Shown one piece after another: positions 52,823 to 61,365 of a DNA stretch of 64,000 nucleotides. A program made the translations under genes and the position numbers. The first letter of the stretch is position 1, and every line of letters starts with the position of its first letter. The stretch spans positions 4,962,501 to 5,026,500 of the forward strand of contig NZ_CP041217.1 of the NCBI RefSeq assembly GCF_006542275.1, in the 5' to 3' direction. This DNA comes from Saccharibacillus brassicae. GTDB taxonomy: Bacteria; Bacillota; Bacilli; Paenibacillales; Paenibacillaceae. The notes beneath the pieces were generated by a model. The model made no database searches. It was not told where the DNA came from and saw only the letters and a list, made by a program, of their open reading frames with translations.

Positions 52823-52872
52823 ACGGCCCGGGCGGGGCGGCGGCAGGATCGCGGCTCTGCCCGGGCCGTTTG
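52823..52872 (+). terminator. Probable terminator after hfq
   Basis: Perfect 11-bp stem ACGGCCCGGGC (52823-52833) / GCCCGGGCCGT (52859-52869) followed by TTT only. Confidence 0.6.
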
Positions 52873-52974
52873 GCCTGCACGCTTACAGAACGCGAGAGCG
52901 GAAGCCGGCGATTCGGGTAATGGGTTAACGAGACCAAGCGCAACCTACCTTATACCGAGAGCGGGGAACTTCCT

Positions 52975-54342
52975 ATGAACCAAACATCCGACACCACTTT
53001 TGACCTGATCGTGCTTGGGACCGGCAGCGCCGGGCAAAACGTCGCAACGGCGTGCCGCGAGCAGGGCTGGAGCGTGGCGATCGTCGATCCGCGCCCGTTC
53101 GGCGGCACGTGTTCGCAGCGCGGCTGCGATCCGAAGCGCGTGCTGGCCGGCGCGGCCGAACTGATCGCGCGCAGCCGCCATTTCACGGGCAAAGGCATTC
53201 AAACCGAAAACGCCATCGACTGGGCCGACCTGATGGCGTTCAAAAATACGTTTACGCAAGGCATCCCGGAATCGACCGAAGAAAAGTTCGAACAAGCGGG
53301 CATCCGTTATTTTCACGGCACCGCTTCGTTTACCGATAAACGCACGATCTCGGTCGGCGAACATACGCTGACCGGCGGCAAGATTCTGATCGCGACCGGC
53401 GCCAGACCGGCGACGCTCGGATTCGACGGCGAAGAGCTGCTGCTCCACAGCGACGACTTCCTCGACCTGGAACGTCTGCCGAAGACGATCGCGTTTATCG
53501 GCGGCGGCTATATTTCGTTCGAGTTTGCGCATATCGCGGCCGAAGCCGGCGCGAAAGTGCATCTGATCCACAACAACGACAAGCCGCTCAAAAATTTCGA
53601 TCCCGATCTCGTGCAGGCGCTGGTCGGTAAAATGGAAGAGATCGGTATCACGTTCCATCTGAACACGCAGACGGAGAAGCTGTCGCGCTCCGGCGACGGT
53701 TACGTGCTCGAAGGCAAGGAGGACGGCAAGCCGCTGCGCCTGGAATGCGAAGCGGTCGTGCACGGCGCCGGACGGATTCCGAACGTGGACGAACTGGATC
53801 TTGTGACGGGCGGCGTCGACTTTGACAAAAAAGGCGTGACCGTGGACGAGTATCTGCGCAGCGTCAGCAATCCGGACGTGTATGCGGCCGGCGACGTATC
53901 CGGTTCGCCGGGACTGTCGCTGACGCCGATAGCCGGACTCGAATCCCGCGCCGTCGCGGCCAATCTGCTCAAGACCGACAGCTCGAAGCCCGATTATACG
54001 GCGACGCCGTCGATCGCGTTCACCTATCCGATGCTCGCTTCGATCGGCATGAGCGAAGCGCAGGCCCAAGCCAGCGGCAAAGAGATCAAAGTCAATCTGC
54101 TCGACATGTCGGACTGGTACACGTACAAACGGGTCGGCGAGAAGCCGAGCATGGCGAAAGTCATTCTCGACAAGTCCGACGGCACGATCCTCGGCGCCCA
54201 TATCCTGAACGGCGAAGCGGAACATCTGATCAACTATTTCGCAATCGCGATGCGCCAGGGAATGACGGCGGAGCAGCTGGGCGATACGCTGTTCGGTTAT
54301 CCGACGGAAGGCAGCGACATGACGTATTTGTTGGAGCTGTAA
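52975..54342 (+). CDS. Pyridine nucleotide-disulfide oxidoreductase, no C-terminal catalytic His
   Basis: FAD flavoenzyme, 455 aa. FAD-binding GTGSAGQNVA near residue 15, redox Cys46 and Cys51 in GGTCSQRGCDPKR (usually GGTCxNxGCxPSK), NAD(P) site IGGGYISFEFAHIAAEAG, and the second FAD block YAAGDV. The C-terminal domain reads GYPTEGSDMTYLLEL, where dihydrolipoamide and glutathione reductases have His-Pro-Thr-x-x-Glu; the His is Tyr. So it is disulfide-active but unlikely to be a classic lipoamide or glutathione reductase. Possibly a RclA or YkgC-like hypochlorite/redox-stress enzyme. Independent transcription unit. Confidence 0.85.
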   Translation: MNQTSDTTFDLIVLGTGSAGQNVATACREQGWSVAIVDPRPFGGTCSQRGCDPKRVLAGAAELIARSRHFTGKGIQTENAIDWADLMAFKNTFTQGIPESTEEKFEQAGIRYFHGTASFTDKRTISVGEHTLTGGKILIATGARPATLGFDGEELLLHSDDFLDLERLPKTIAFIGGGYISFEFAHIAAEAGAKVHLIHNNDKPLKNFDPDLVQALVGKMEEIGITFHLNTQTEKLSRSGDGYVLEGKEDGKPLRLECEAVVHGAGRIPNVDELDLVTGGVDFDKKGVTVDEYLRSVSNPDVYAAGDVSGSPGLSLTPIAGLESRAVAANLLKTDSSKPDYTATPSIAFTYPMLASIGMSEAQAQASGKEIKVNLLDMSDWYTYKRVGEKPSMAKVILDKSDGTILGAHILNGEAEHLINYFAIAMRQGMTAEQLGDTLFGYPTEGSDMTYLLEL

Positions 54343-54387
54343 GAGCAGCCGGAGATTTGCTTGAAAATTGGATGTTCGCTCCACATG

Positions 54388-54412
54388 AAGCGGTCCCTGC
54401 GGGCCGCTTTTT
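54388..54412 (+). terminator. Rho-independent terminator
   Basis: AAGCGGTCCC-TGC-GGGCCGCTT, then TTT; one bulged T in the stem. Confidence 0.8.
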
Positions 54413-54415
54413 CCA

Positions 54416-54430
54416 TGTTCGTTTGTGTTA
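54416..54430 (+). promoter_or_regulatory. DeoR operator upstream of its own gene
   Basis: TGTTCGTTTGTGTTA, a 15-base exact match to 55353-55367 before the mannoside operon. Lies 45 bp upstream of the DeoR start. Confidence 0.75.
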
Positions 54431-54474
54431 GAATAAGAGAGTTAGGTTGTCAGAATAGGAAAAGAGGTGCGCAT

Positions 54475-55257
54475 ATGCTGCCATTGCAACGCAAGCAAGC
54501 TTTATTCGCTTATCTGGCCGACAAAGGCGCGGCTACGCTAAAAGAAATGAGCGTTCATTTTGGCGTCTCGGAAATGACGATCCGCCGGGATCTGAACGCG
54601 CTGGAACGCGAGAACCTGATTAACCGTTCGCACGGAGGCGCGGTCTATCGCACGCCGGCGGCGGAAGAAGGCCGGGACGAGCCGGCGCTCACGACCAAAG
54701 CGTCCAGCAACCGCGATACGAAGAATCGGTTGGCTGCTTATGCGGCGCAGCATTTCGTGCGCAGCGGCGGCACGATCGCGCTGGAGAACGGCACGACGGT
54801 GTCGCGTATGGCCGAACATCTGGAAGGGATGGACGAAGTGACGCTGCTGACCAACGGGATCGACACGCTGAATCTGTTTCGTCCCTACGCTTCGGAAAAG
54901 CGCACGATGATCAGCTGCGGAGGACTGTTCCGCGACAAGTCGGGTACGTTCGTCGGTCCGGAAGCGGAGCGGTTTTTCGCGCAGTACCATGCGGACGTTT
55001 TGTTTTTGTCCGCGCTCGGATATACGCATGAATCGGGCTTTACCGACCCCAACCTGCTTGATACGCAGGTGAAGAAAGCGATGATCCGCTCCGCCGGGCA
55101 GGTCGTCATGCTGCTCGATTCGTCCAAAGTCGGCCAACGCTTCCTGACGCAGGTCGCTGCGCTGGACGATATTGACGTATGGATTACCGACGAGGGGTTG
55201 GAAGAGGAAGAGCGGATGCGCATCAGGGAAGCGGGAATCGACCTGCACGTGGTCTGA
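54475..55257 (+). CDS. DeoR-family transcriptional regulator
   Basis: A 260-aa sugar-responsive repressor. The N-terminal helix-turn-helix is ATLKEMSVHFGVSEMTIRRDLNALE with the following LINRSHGGAVYR, the DeoR signature. The C-terminal sensor domain (about 75-255) is the ISOCOT/DeoRC fold that binds sugar phosphates (TLLTNGIDTLNL, DVLFLSALGYT, DSSKVGQ). Start ATG follows AAAGAGGTG. It probably regulates the downstream mannoside operon and itself through TGTGTTA repeats. Confidence 0.92.
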   Translation: MLPLQRKQALFAYLADKGAATLKEMSVHFGVSEMTIRRDLNALERENLINRSHGGAVYRTPAAEEGRDEPALTTKASSNRDTKNRLAAYAAQHFVRSGGTIALENGTTVSRMAEHLEGMDEVTLLTNGIDTLNLFRPYASEKRTMISCGGLFRDKSGTFVGPEAERFFAQYHADVLFLSALGYTHESGFTDPNLLDTQVKKAMIRSAGQVVMLLDSSKVGQRFLTQVAALDDIDVWITDEGLEEEERMRIREAGIDLHVV

Positions 55258-55352
55258 CGCGGGAACGGGTACCGAATCGCGCGAAAACGGGGCGTGGACA
55301 GGGCGGGGACAGGTAGAAAACAACCTTGCCCGATAAACGTCAAAAACTTTTT

Positions 55353-55387
55353 TGTTCGTTTGTGTTAATATGTGTTAACTTGTGATA
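55353..55387 (+). promoter_or_regulatory. DeoR operator, three 10-bp-spaced repeats
   Basis: TGTTCGTTTGTGTTA, then TGTGTTA at 55361, TGTGTTA at 55371 and TGTGATA at 55381, spaced exactly one helical turn apart, 40 bp before the first operon gene. Confidence 0.78.
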
Positions 55388-55426
55388 TATTGAAATCATC
55401 AAAAAGTAAGGGGTGATCTTATATCG

Positions 55427-57184
55427 ATGTCAGCCGATTATGATCAAGAGCCTTTTGTCCCGATCCGCGGGCACGACGAAGAAGCTTGGGCAGGATATGC
55501 GGCGATCGGAGGGGAACTTGCGCGGGCCGTCGAACGGCTGGGCAGACCGAAGACCGTGATCGTGGTCGAAAGTTATCCCGGCGTTCGCCGGGCGGAGATC
55601 GTCGCCGGATTCAGGCAGGCACTGTCCGCGTTTTCGCTGGATGTGCGGGAAGCCGAAGACGCGGCGCTGCCGCCGTCCGGCGTGCAGCGCAGGATCGAAC
55701 GGTATTTGACCGACGATCGCGTGTTCGGGTATCTGTCTTCGTTTCGGATCGACGAGTTCTATGAGGCAGACAAGTTGGAAGATTTGCGAGCTTCGATCGA
55801 AGCGTCGTCCGCGCAAATCGTGCTGGTGACCGGCTTCGGCGCTTCGCTCGCCGTCCGCGGCGATCTGCGGCTGTACGCCGATCTGACGCGCTGGGAGATC
55901 CAGCAGCGCCTGCGCAGCGGGGAGATCGGCGGCTGGCGGGAGACGCAGCGGGAAGACGATCCGCTCAAACGGTACAAACGCGGCTTTTTCTTCGAATGGC
56001 GCATGGCCGACCGGTTCAAGCGGGAGCATCTGAGAGCAGCCGATTATTATCTGGACACGAACGTCCGCGATGCTCCCGTCATGGTGACGGGCCGCGCGCT
56101 GTTCGCGGGCCTGGCCCAAGCGGCCGGACGTCCGTTTCGGCTCGTGCCTTATTTCGATCCCGGCGTATGGGGCGGGCAGTGGCTGCAGCGGCATATCGGG
56201 CTGCCCGGGCGCGACCATCCTTACGCGTGGGGATTCGACGGCGTGCCGGAAGAAAACAGCCTGTATTTTCGCTACGGCGCCGTACGCCTGGAACTGCCGG
56301 CGATCAACCTGGTCTTGTTCCGGTCGATCGAACTGCTCGGCGAGCCGGTCTATGCCCGCTTTGGAGCCGAATTCCCGATTCGCTTCGATTTTCTCGATAC
56401 GATCGGGGGACAGAACCTGAGTCTTCAGGTGCATCCCGACACGGCCTACATTCGCGAACAGTTCGGCATGGCGTACACGCAGGACGAGAGCTATTACATT
56501 TTGGAAGCCGAGCCCGGAGCGGAAGTCTATCTCGGCCTGCGCGAGAATATTTCCGCCGACGGGATGATCGCCGATTTGCGGGCGGCGCAGGCCGGCGAAA
56601 TTTCTTTTCCGGCCGAAGACTACGTTCAGACGTTTCCCGCGTCCGCGCATGACCACTTTCTGATTCCGGCCGGCACGGTGCACTGCTCCGCATCCGGGTG
56701 CATGGTGCTGGAGATCAGCGCCACGCCTTACATTTTCACGTTCAAACTGTGGGACTGGGATCGCGTCGGACTGGACGGCCGGCCCCGGCCGGTACATCTG
56801 GAACACGGCGAACAGGTCATTCGCTGGGACCGGACGACCGCCTGGACGGAAGCGGAATGCGTCAACCGCGTCGAAGAGATCGAACGCGGACCGGGCTGGA
56901 CCGAAGAGCGGACCGGCCTGCACAAGCTGCAATTTATCGAGACCCGCCGGCATTGGTTTTCCGAGACGGTATCGCATGAACAAAATGGAAGCGTTCACAT
57001 GTTGAATCTGGTCTCGGGTGAAGAAGCGACGGTAGAGAGCGTGGACGGCTCGTTCGAACCGTTCGTGGTTCGCTACGCCGAGACGTTTATCGTGCCGGCC
57101 GCGGTCGGCGGATACACGATCCGCCCGAGCGGGCCGAGCGCCGGGCGAACGATCGGCACGATCAAAGCCTATGTGCGCGTCTAG
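55427..57184 (+). CDS. Mannose-6-phosphate isomerase with N-terminal uridine-kinase-like domain
   Basis: A 585-aa fusion. The C-terminal part (about 235-585) is a class I mannose-6-phosphate isomerase, with the zinc-site motif LSLQVHPD (His336) and the downstream LIPAGTVHCSASG, ending in a second cupin domain. It interconverts mannose-6-P and fructose-6-P. The N-terminal part (1 to about 230) resembles a P-loop nucleoside kinase (VIVVESYPGV; FFFEWRMADRFKREH) but lacks a Walker A Gly-Lys-Ser/Thr, so it is likely a structural or regulatory relic. First gene of the mannoside operon. The start ATG has AAGGGGTGA further upstream. Confidence 0.85.
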   Translation: MSADYDQEPFVPIRGHDEEAWAGYAAIGGELARAVERLGRPKTVIVVESYPGVRRAEIVAGFRQALSAFSLDVREAEDAALPPSGVQRRIERYLTDDRVFGYLSSFRIDEFYEADKLEDLRASIEASSAQIVLVTGFGASLAVRGDLRLYADLTRWEIQQRLRSGEIGGWRETQREDDPLKRYKRGFFFEWRMADRFKREHLRAADYYLDTNVRDAPVMVTGRALFAGLAQAAGRPFRLVPYFDPGVWGGQWLQRHIGLPGRDHPYAWGFDGVPEENSLYFRYGAVRLELPAINLVLFRSIELLGEPVYARFGAEFPIRFDFLDTIGGQNLSLQVHPDTAYIREQFGMAYTQDESYYILEAEPGAEVYLGLRENISADGMIADLRAAQAGEISFPAEDYVQTFPASAHDHFLIPAGTVHCSASGCMVLEISATPYIFTFKLWDWDRVGLDGRPRPVHLEHGEQVIRWDRTTAWTEAECVNRVEEIERGPGWTEERTGLHKLQFIETRRHWFSETVSHEQNGSVHMLNLVSGEEATVESVDGSFEPFVVRYAETFIVPAAVGGYTIRPSGPSAGRTIGTIKAYVRV

Positions 57185-57196
57185 GAGGTGGCGAAG

Positions 57197-58132
57197 ATGT
57201 CTTCTTCCCTGATCATCGCGTTCGATGTCGGAGGAACGCAGATCAAAGCGGCCGCCGTCGTCGACGGGGCAATCGTCGATGCGACGGTCGGGTATTACCC
57301 GGCCCGATCGGATCTGCCGGCCGGGGACTGGATCGCGCATGCCGCGAACCTGTTCGGCGAAGTGCTCGCCAAAGCCGGCACGGACGCCGCGGTCGACGGA
57401 TTCGGCCTCGCTTTTCCCGGGCCGTTCGACTATGCGGCCGGCGTCAGCCGTATCCGCGGACTCGGCAAGTTCGAGCCGCTGTACGGCCTTCTGGTCGGCC
57501 GGCTGCTGCAGCTGGAGCTGCAGGCGAATGCTGCCGTCGCCCGCCGGCTGGCGCCGCATTTTCGAATCGCGTTCGAGAACGACGCGGCGCTGTTCGGGCT
57601 GGGCGAGTCCGCTCCCGGCGGAGCCGCGCACGGGGCGCGGCGGGCGATCTGCCTGACGATCGGCACGGGTCTCGGTTCCTGCTTTCTGGAACGCGGGCAG
57701 CCGGTCCGACACCGCGCGGACGTGCCGGGCGAAGGTTGGCTGTACGACGCGCCTTACGAAGGCGGCATCGCGGACGATTATATATCCCGCAGAGGCGTAT
57801 TGGGTTTGGCGGCTGACATGGGCCCGGCTGCGGCGGGACTCGACGTGCGCGAACTGGCCGAACTCGCGGAGGCCGGAGACGCCGGCGCGCGGCGGGTGTT
57901 CGAACGGTTCGGACAGCGGCTGGCGCAGATTCTGCTGCCGCATGTGCTGCCGTTCCGGCCGGACGTGATCGTGCTCGGCGGGCAAATCTCCCGCAGCGCC
58001 CCTCTATTCGTCCCGTCTCTGGCGAATGGTCTTCGGCCGGATTGCCCGGAGATCCGTATTCGCGTCAGCCGCAGCACGCTCGCCGGCACGCTGCGCGGGA
58101 TTCACGCTTGGATGACCAGCCGGCAGGACTGA
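57197..58132 (+). CDS. ROK-family sugar kinase
   Basis: A 311-aa ROK kinase, likely phosphorylating mannose or another hexose with ATP. The phosphate-1 motif is AFDVGGTQIKAAAVVDG and the ATP loop LTIGTGLGSCF. The GHxxx-CxCGxxGC zinc motif of most ROK proteins is missing: its place is taken by DVPGEGWLYDAPYEGGIADD. The catalytic Asp is present in AFENDAALFG. ATG 57197 follows TAGGAGGTG at 7 bases; GTG 57188 overlaps the ribosome site. Twelve bases after the isomerase gene, same operon. Confidence 0.82.
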   Translation: MSSSLIIAFDVGGTQIKAAAVVDGAIVDATVGYYPARSDLPAGDWIAHAANLFGEVLAKAGTDAAVDGFGLAFPGPFDYAAGVSRIRGLGKFEPLYGLLVGRLLQLELQANAAVARRLAPHFRIAFENDAALFGLGESAPGGAAHGARRAICLTIGTGLGSCFLERGQPVRHRADVPGEGWLYDAPYEGGIADDYISRRGVLGLAADMGPAAAGLDVRELAELAEAGDAGARRVFERFGQRLAQILLPHVLPFRPDVIVLGGQISRSAPLFVPSLANGLRPDCPEIRIRVSRSTLAGTLRGIHAWMTSRQD

Positions 58133-58232
58133 CACACGGACATGAAGGACCTACGAACATGAATGAGCCAGCGGCATGACGGACAACGAAGCCGCGCAAG
58201 CGGCGTACCGGATCTCAATGGAGGCGACAATC

Positions 58233-60686
58233 ATGCAAAAAACAGCGAAAAAGTGGAAAATCTACGTGGTACATCATTCCCATACCGATATCGGCTATAC
58301 GGAGCGGCAGGAGAAAATCGAGCAGTACCAGGTAGACTTTATCCGTCAGGCCGTGGCGATTTGCGAAGCGGCCCGCAGCGGCGAGCATCCCGAATGGGCC
58401 GGGTTCAAATGGACGTGCGAAACGTTCTGGGCCGTCGAGAAGTTTCTGGAAGAGGCCGAAGAGGACGAGAAGGAGCGGTTCGTCGACACGCTGCGCCGGG
58501 GCGAGATCGAGCTGTCCGGCACGTATTTGAACATGACGGAACTGATCGGGTACGAGCTGCTGAGCGAGATGGTGTCGAGAGCGGGCCGGTTCGCGAAGCC
58601 GCTGGGGCTTACCGTGCGTTCGGCGATCACGGCGGATATCAACGGGTACAGCTGGGGCTACGCGCAGGCTTTGGCGGATGCCGGGATCGAGCATCTGCTG
58701 AGCAGCATCCATACCCACCACGGCATGTTCGCGATCGGCCGCAAACAGTTTCCTTTTTACTGGGAGACGCCCGGCGGCAGCCGCATCCTCGTCTGGAGCG
58801 GGGAGCACTACATGATGGGCAACGATCTGGGGCTCAATCCCGACGGCATGCTGTCCTACTCCGTCCGCGACGAGACGGCGATCTGGGGCATCTCCGAAGA
58901 TCATTGGCACGTCGCGGAGACCCGAATCGGCCGGTATGTGGAGCAGCTTGAGCAGGAAGGGTATCCGTACGATTTCGCGCTCGTCAACGTGATGGGACTG
59001 CTGCGGGACAACGCGGCACCGAACGGACGTATCATGAGCTTTATCCGCGAGTGGAACGCCAAGCACGGCGATACGGTCGAAGTCGAGATGACTACGCTGG
59101 ACCGTTATTTCGATCTGCTCAAGCAGCAGGACGTCGAGATTCCCGTACATAAGGGAGACTGGCCCGACTGGTGGTCGGACGGCGTCGCTTCGACCGCGAT
59201 GCATACCCAGATTTTCCGCAATGCGCAGCGCACGCTGTCGCTCGTCAAACGGCTCGATCCGCAGCGGGAACTCGTCGACGCGGACGAACTTCGGGAAGCG
59301 GAGCAGCAGCTGATCCTGTACGCCGAGCATACGTGGGGCTATCATTCTTCGATCTCCGAACCGTGGCATCCGCTGGTTCAGGAACTGGCCGTCCGCAAAG
59401 AAGCGTACGCCGCCGGAGCGAGCCGCCTCGCCCATCGCTGCCTGGACCGGGTCACGAGAGATCGCGGGGACGTGCTGCTGCGGGCGAATCGCGCTTTTAC
59501 GTACAAGGTGATCAATTCGTTCGCTTATCCGGTCGAAGATTTGGCGTTTATGTATCTGGAAGAGCAGTGGGAAGCGGACTATTTCCGGCACGGCCTGGAA
59601 GTGGTGGACGAAGAGACCGGAGCCGCCGTGCCCCATCAGCAGGAGCGGGTAAGCCGGGGCTACCAGATCGCGATCATGGCCGAACTTGAAGCAGGCAGGG
59701 AAAAAAGATATTCGATCCGCAGCGTGCGGCAGCAGGCGGAGGGCAGCGGCGGCAGCAGTACCCGGTTGGTCGGCGCCGACCGCGTGCACGATATCCGCGA
59801 CCTGATCGCGCCGGCGCAGGGCGAAGAAGCGCAGCGGATCGTCGTCACGGAGAACGGAATCGAATCGCCGCATGTACGGATCGCCTGGATCGCGGGCGCG
59901 GGCATCCAGTCGTGGATCGACAAGCGGACAGGGCGGGAGATGATCGATGCCAAGCAGGCGCACGGCGCTTTTACCCCCGTGTACGAAGTGACCGAGAGCG
60001 AGCGCGGCGATCAGATGACCGTCCGCAGAATCATGGGCCGCAACCGCAAAGGGATGAATGTGCAGCGCTTCGCGGGCCGTCTGACCGGCGTCAAGGAGAT
60101 CGCGAACGGGCCTCTCTATACGACCGTGCAGCTGACCTACGCCGTGGAAGGCATGAGCCATTACTCGCTGTTCCTTCAAGTGTATGCCGGACTTCCGCGC
60201 GTGGACGTATCGGTGCGCCTGCACAAAAACAGCGTCTGGGAACCGGAAAACGTCTACGTGTCCCTGCCGTTCGCCGGCGAAGGCAGCGGGCAGCTCTGGC
60301 TTGAAAAAGCCGGCGCGGCCGTACGGCCGGGCATCGACCAGATTCCGGGTACGCTGACCGACTTCTACTGTATTCAGGACGGTCTGGCATTCACCGGTCC
60401 AAGCGGCGGACTTGCGCTGTCGACGCCGGATACGCCGCTGATCCAGACCGGGCCACTGGCTTTCGGCGAACGCAAAGTGCACGGACAGCAAGGCGACGCC
60501 GATACTTCGTCGCTGTACGCGTGGGTGCTGACGAATTATTGGGAAACGAATTTTAAAGCGACGCTCGGCGGATTTTACGAGTTTCGCTATAGACTCCAGT
60601 GGAGCGAAGATTTCGACGCGGCCGAGCCGGCTTTCCGCGTGAATCGCAGCACCAGTGCGGGAACGGTAACGTTCCGCAGTCTCTAA
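58233..60686 (+). CDS. Alpha-mannosidase, GH38
   Basis: A retaining zinc alpha-mannosidase of 817 aa, no signal peptide. The zinc site is His17 and Asp19 (HHSHTDIGYT), the nucleophile Asp135 (TADINGYSWGY), with later zinc ligands further on. Beta domains follow to the C-terminus. It would release mannose from alpha-mannosides taken up by the cell; ROK kinase plus the isomerase then feed it to glycolysis. ATG 58233 is 9 bases after ATGGAGGCG; the frame is open to 58176. Last gene of the operon. Confidence 0.88.
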   Translation: MQKTAKKWKIYVVHHSHTDIGYTERQEKIEQYQVDFIRQAVAICEAARSGEHPEWAGFKWTCETFWAVEKFLEEAEEDEKERFVDTLRRGEIELSGTYLNMTELIGYELLSEMVSRAGRFAKPLGLTVRSAITADINGYSWGYAQALADAGIEHLLSSIHTHHGMFAIGRKQFPFYWETPGGSRILVWSGEHYMMGNDLGLNPDGMLSYSVRDETAIWGISEDHWHVAETRIGRYVEQLEQEGYPYDFALVNVMGLLRDNAAPNGRIMSFIREWNAKHGDTVEVEMTTLDRYFDLLKQQDVEIPVHKGDWPDWWSDGVASTAMHTQIFRNAQRTLSLVKRLDPQRELVDADELREAEQQLILYAEHTWGYHSSISEPWHPLVQELAVRKEAYAAGASRLAHRCLDRVTRDRGDVLLRANRAFTYKVINSFAYPVEDLAFMYLEEQWEADYFRHGLEVVDEETGAAVPHQQERVSRGYQIAIMAELEAGREKRYSIRSVRQQAEGSGGSSTRLVGADRVHDIRDLIAPAQGEEAQRIVVTENGIESPHVRIAWIAGAGIQSWIDKRTGREMIDAKQAHGAFTPVYEVTESERGDQMTVRRIMGRNRKGMNVQRFAGRLTGVKEIANGPLYTTVQLTYAVEGMSHYSLFLQVYAGLPRVDVSVRLHKNSVWEPENVYVSLPFAGEGSGQLWLEKAGAAVRPGIDQIPGTLTDFYCIQDGLAFTGPSGGLALSTPDTPLIQTGPLAFGERKVHGQQGDADTSSLYAWVLTNYWETNFKATLGGFYEFRYRLQWSEDFDAAEPAFRVNRSTSAGTVTFRSL

Positions 60687-60756
60687 CGCACAGATCGACG
60701 AAGCGCAGGAAGGGCGAATCTCCGGGAGGAGCCCTTGTCTGCGCTTTTGCCGATAA

Positions 60757-60785
60757 AAAAGCACCCCGGCATTCACCGGAGTGCA
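60757..60785 (-). terminator. Terminator on the reverse strand
   Basis: GCACCCCGG / CCGGAGTGC with one mismatch; the A-run at 60755-60760 becomes a T-run for the reverse strand. It overlaps the end of the small gene there. Confidence 0.7.
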
Positions 60786-61057
60786 AGTTCCTTGTTCGGA
60801 ACGAAGGGATAAGTCTGCCAGGGAATCGACGCCGGGCCGAGCGCCGAGAGAGACGCGAGGCAGTCCGCGTCTCCGCAATATTTGGGAACGCCGTCCGCAT
60901 TCTGGGACATCAGGACGATCGGCAGGCCCGGGAAGTAGGGAGCGTATTTCGCCGCCGCTTCCTCGCATGCGCCGGAATAACCCAGCACGTGCGGCTTGAC
61001 CGCCACCGCCGCAAATCTCAGGCCCTGCCGTTCAATAATCGCACCGTCAAAACTCAT
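60773..61057 (-). CDS. Hypothetical small protein
   Basis: A 94-aa protein, MSFDGAIIERQGLRFAAVAVKPHVLGYS at the start (trimmed), then YFPGLPIVLMSQNADGVPKYCGDADCLASL. Appears to be a small alpha/beta protein with two cysteines near the C-terminal half. I do not recognise a family name with confidence. ATG 61057 is 9 bases after GGAGGC; the ATG at 61072 lacks a ribosome site. Confidence 0.6.
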   Translation of the reverse strand: MSFDGAIIERQGLRFAAVAVKPHVLGYSGACEEAAAKYAPYFPGLPIVLMSQNADGVPKYCGDADCLASLSALGPASIPWQTYPFVPNKELALR

Positions 61058-61231
61058 GTTGTTCGCCTCCATGGAATTTAGGTTTACTTCTTCATTAAAG
61101 CAGATTTCGCTGAAAATTTAGTGAATTAAATCACAAAATAGACTGGAATTTGCAAACGTTTTAGCATGAATTCGCGTATCTGCCGCTGCTGCGAAGTCGG
61201 CGCGCCGTTCATGAAGAAAAGATGAGGAGGC

Positions 61232-61261
61232 TTAACACCTGGTCCTAAACCATGCTATACT
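61232..61261 (+). promoter_or_regulatory. Promoter of the acyl-CoA synthetase gene
   Basis: TTAACA (61232-61237), 18-bp spacer, TATACT (61256-61261). It lies within the 308-bp gap 61058-61365, where I see nothing else. Confidence 0.65.
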
Positions 61262-61365
61262 AATAGCCACCTGATCTTAGTACCGGGGCGATCGTGACAG
61301 ACAAGGCGTGCGGGTCGGGCGCGTCGAAGCGTCGAATAAAGGATGAACAAAAGGAGAAATGTCGG

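Noticed and set aside
55430-57985. 851-aa reverse-strand frame opposite the isomerase and ROK genes
   Set aside because: Spans two convincing forward genes; composition typical of antisense in GC-rich DNA.
58215-60968. 917-aa reverse-strand frame opposite the GH38 gene
   Set aside because: Forward gene has all GH38 active-site residues; reverse product is motif-free.
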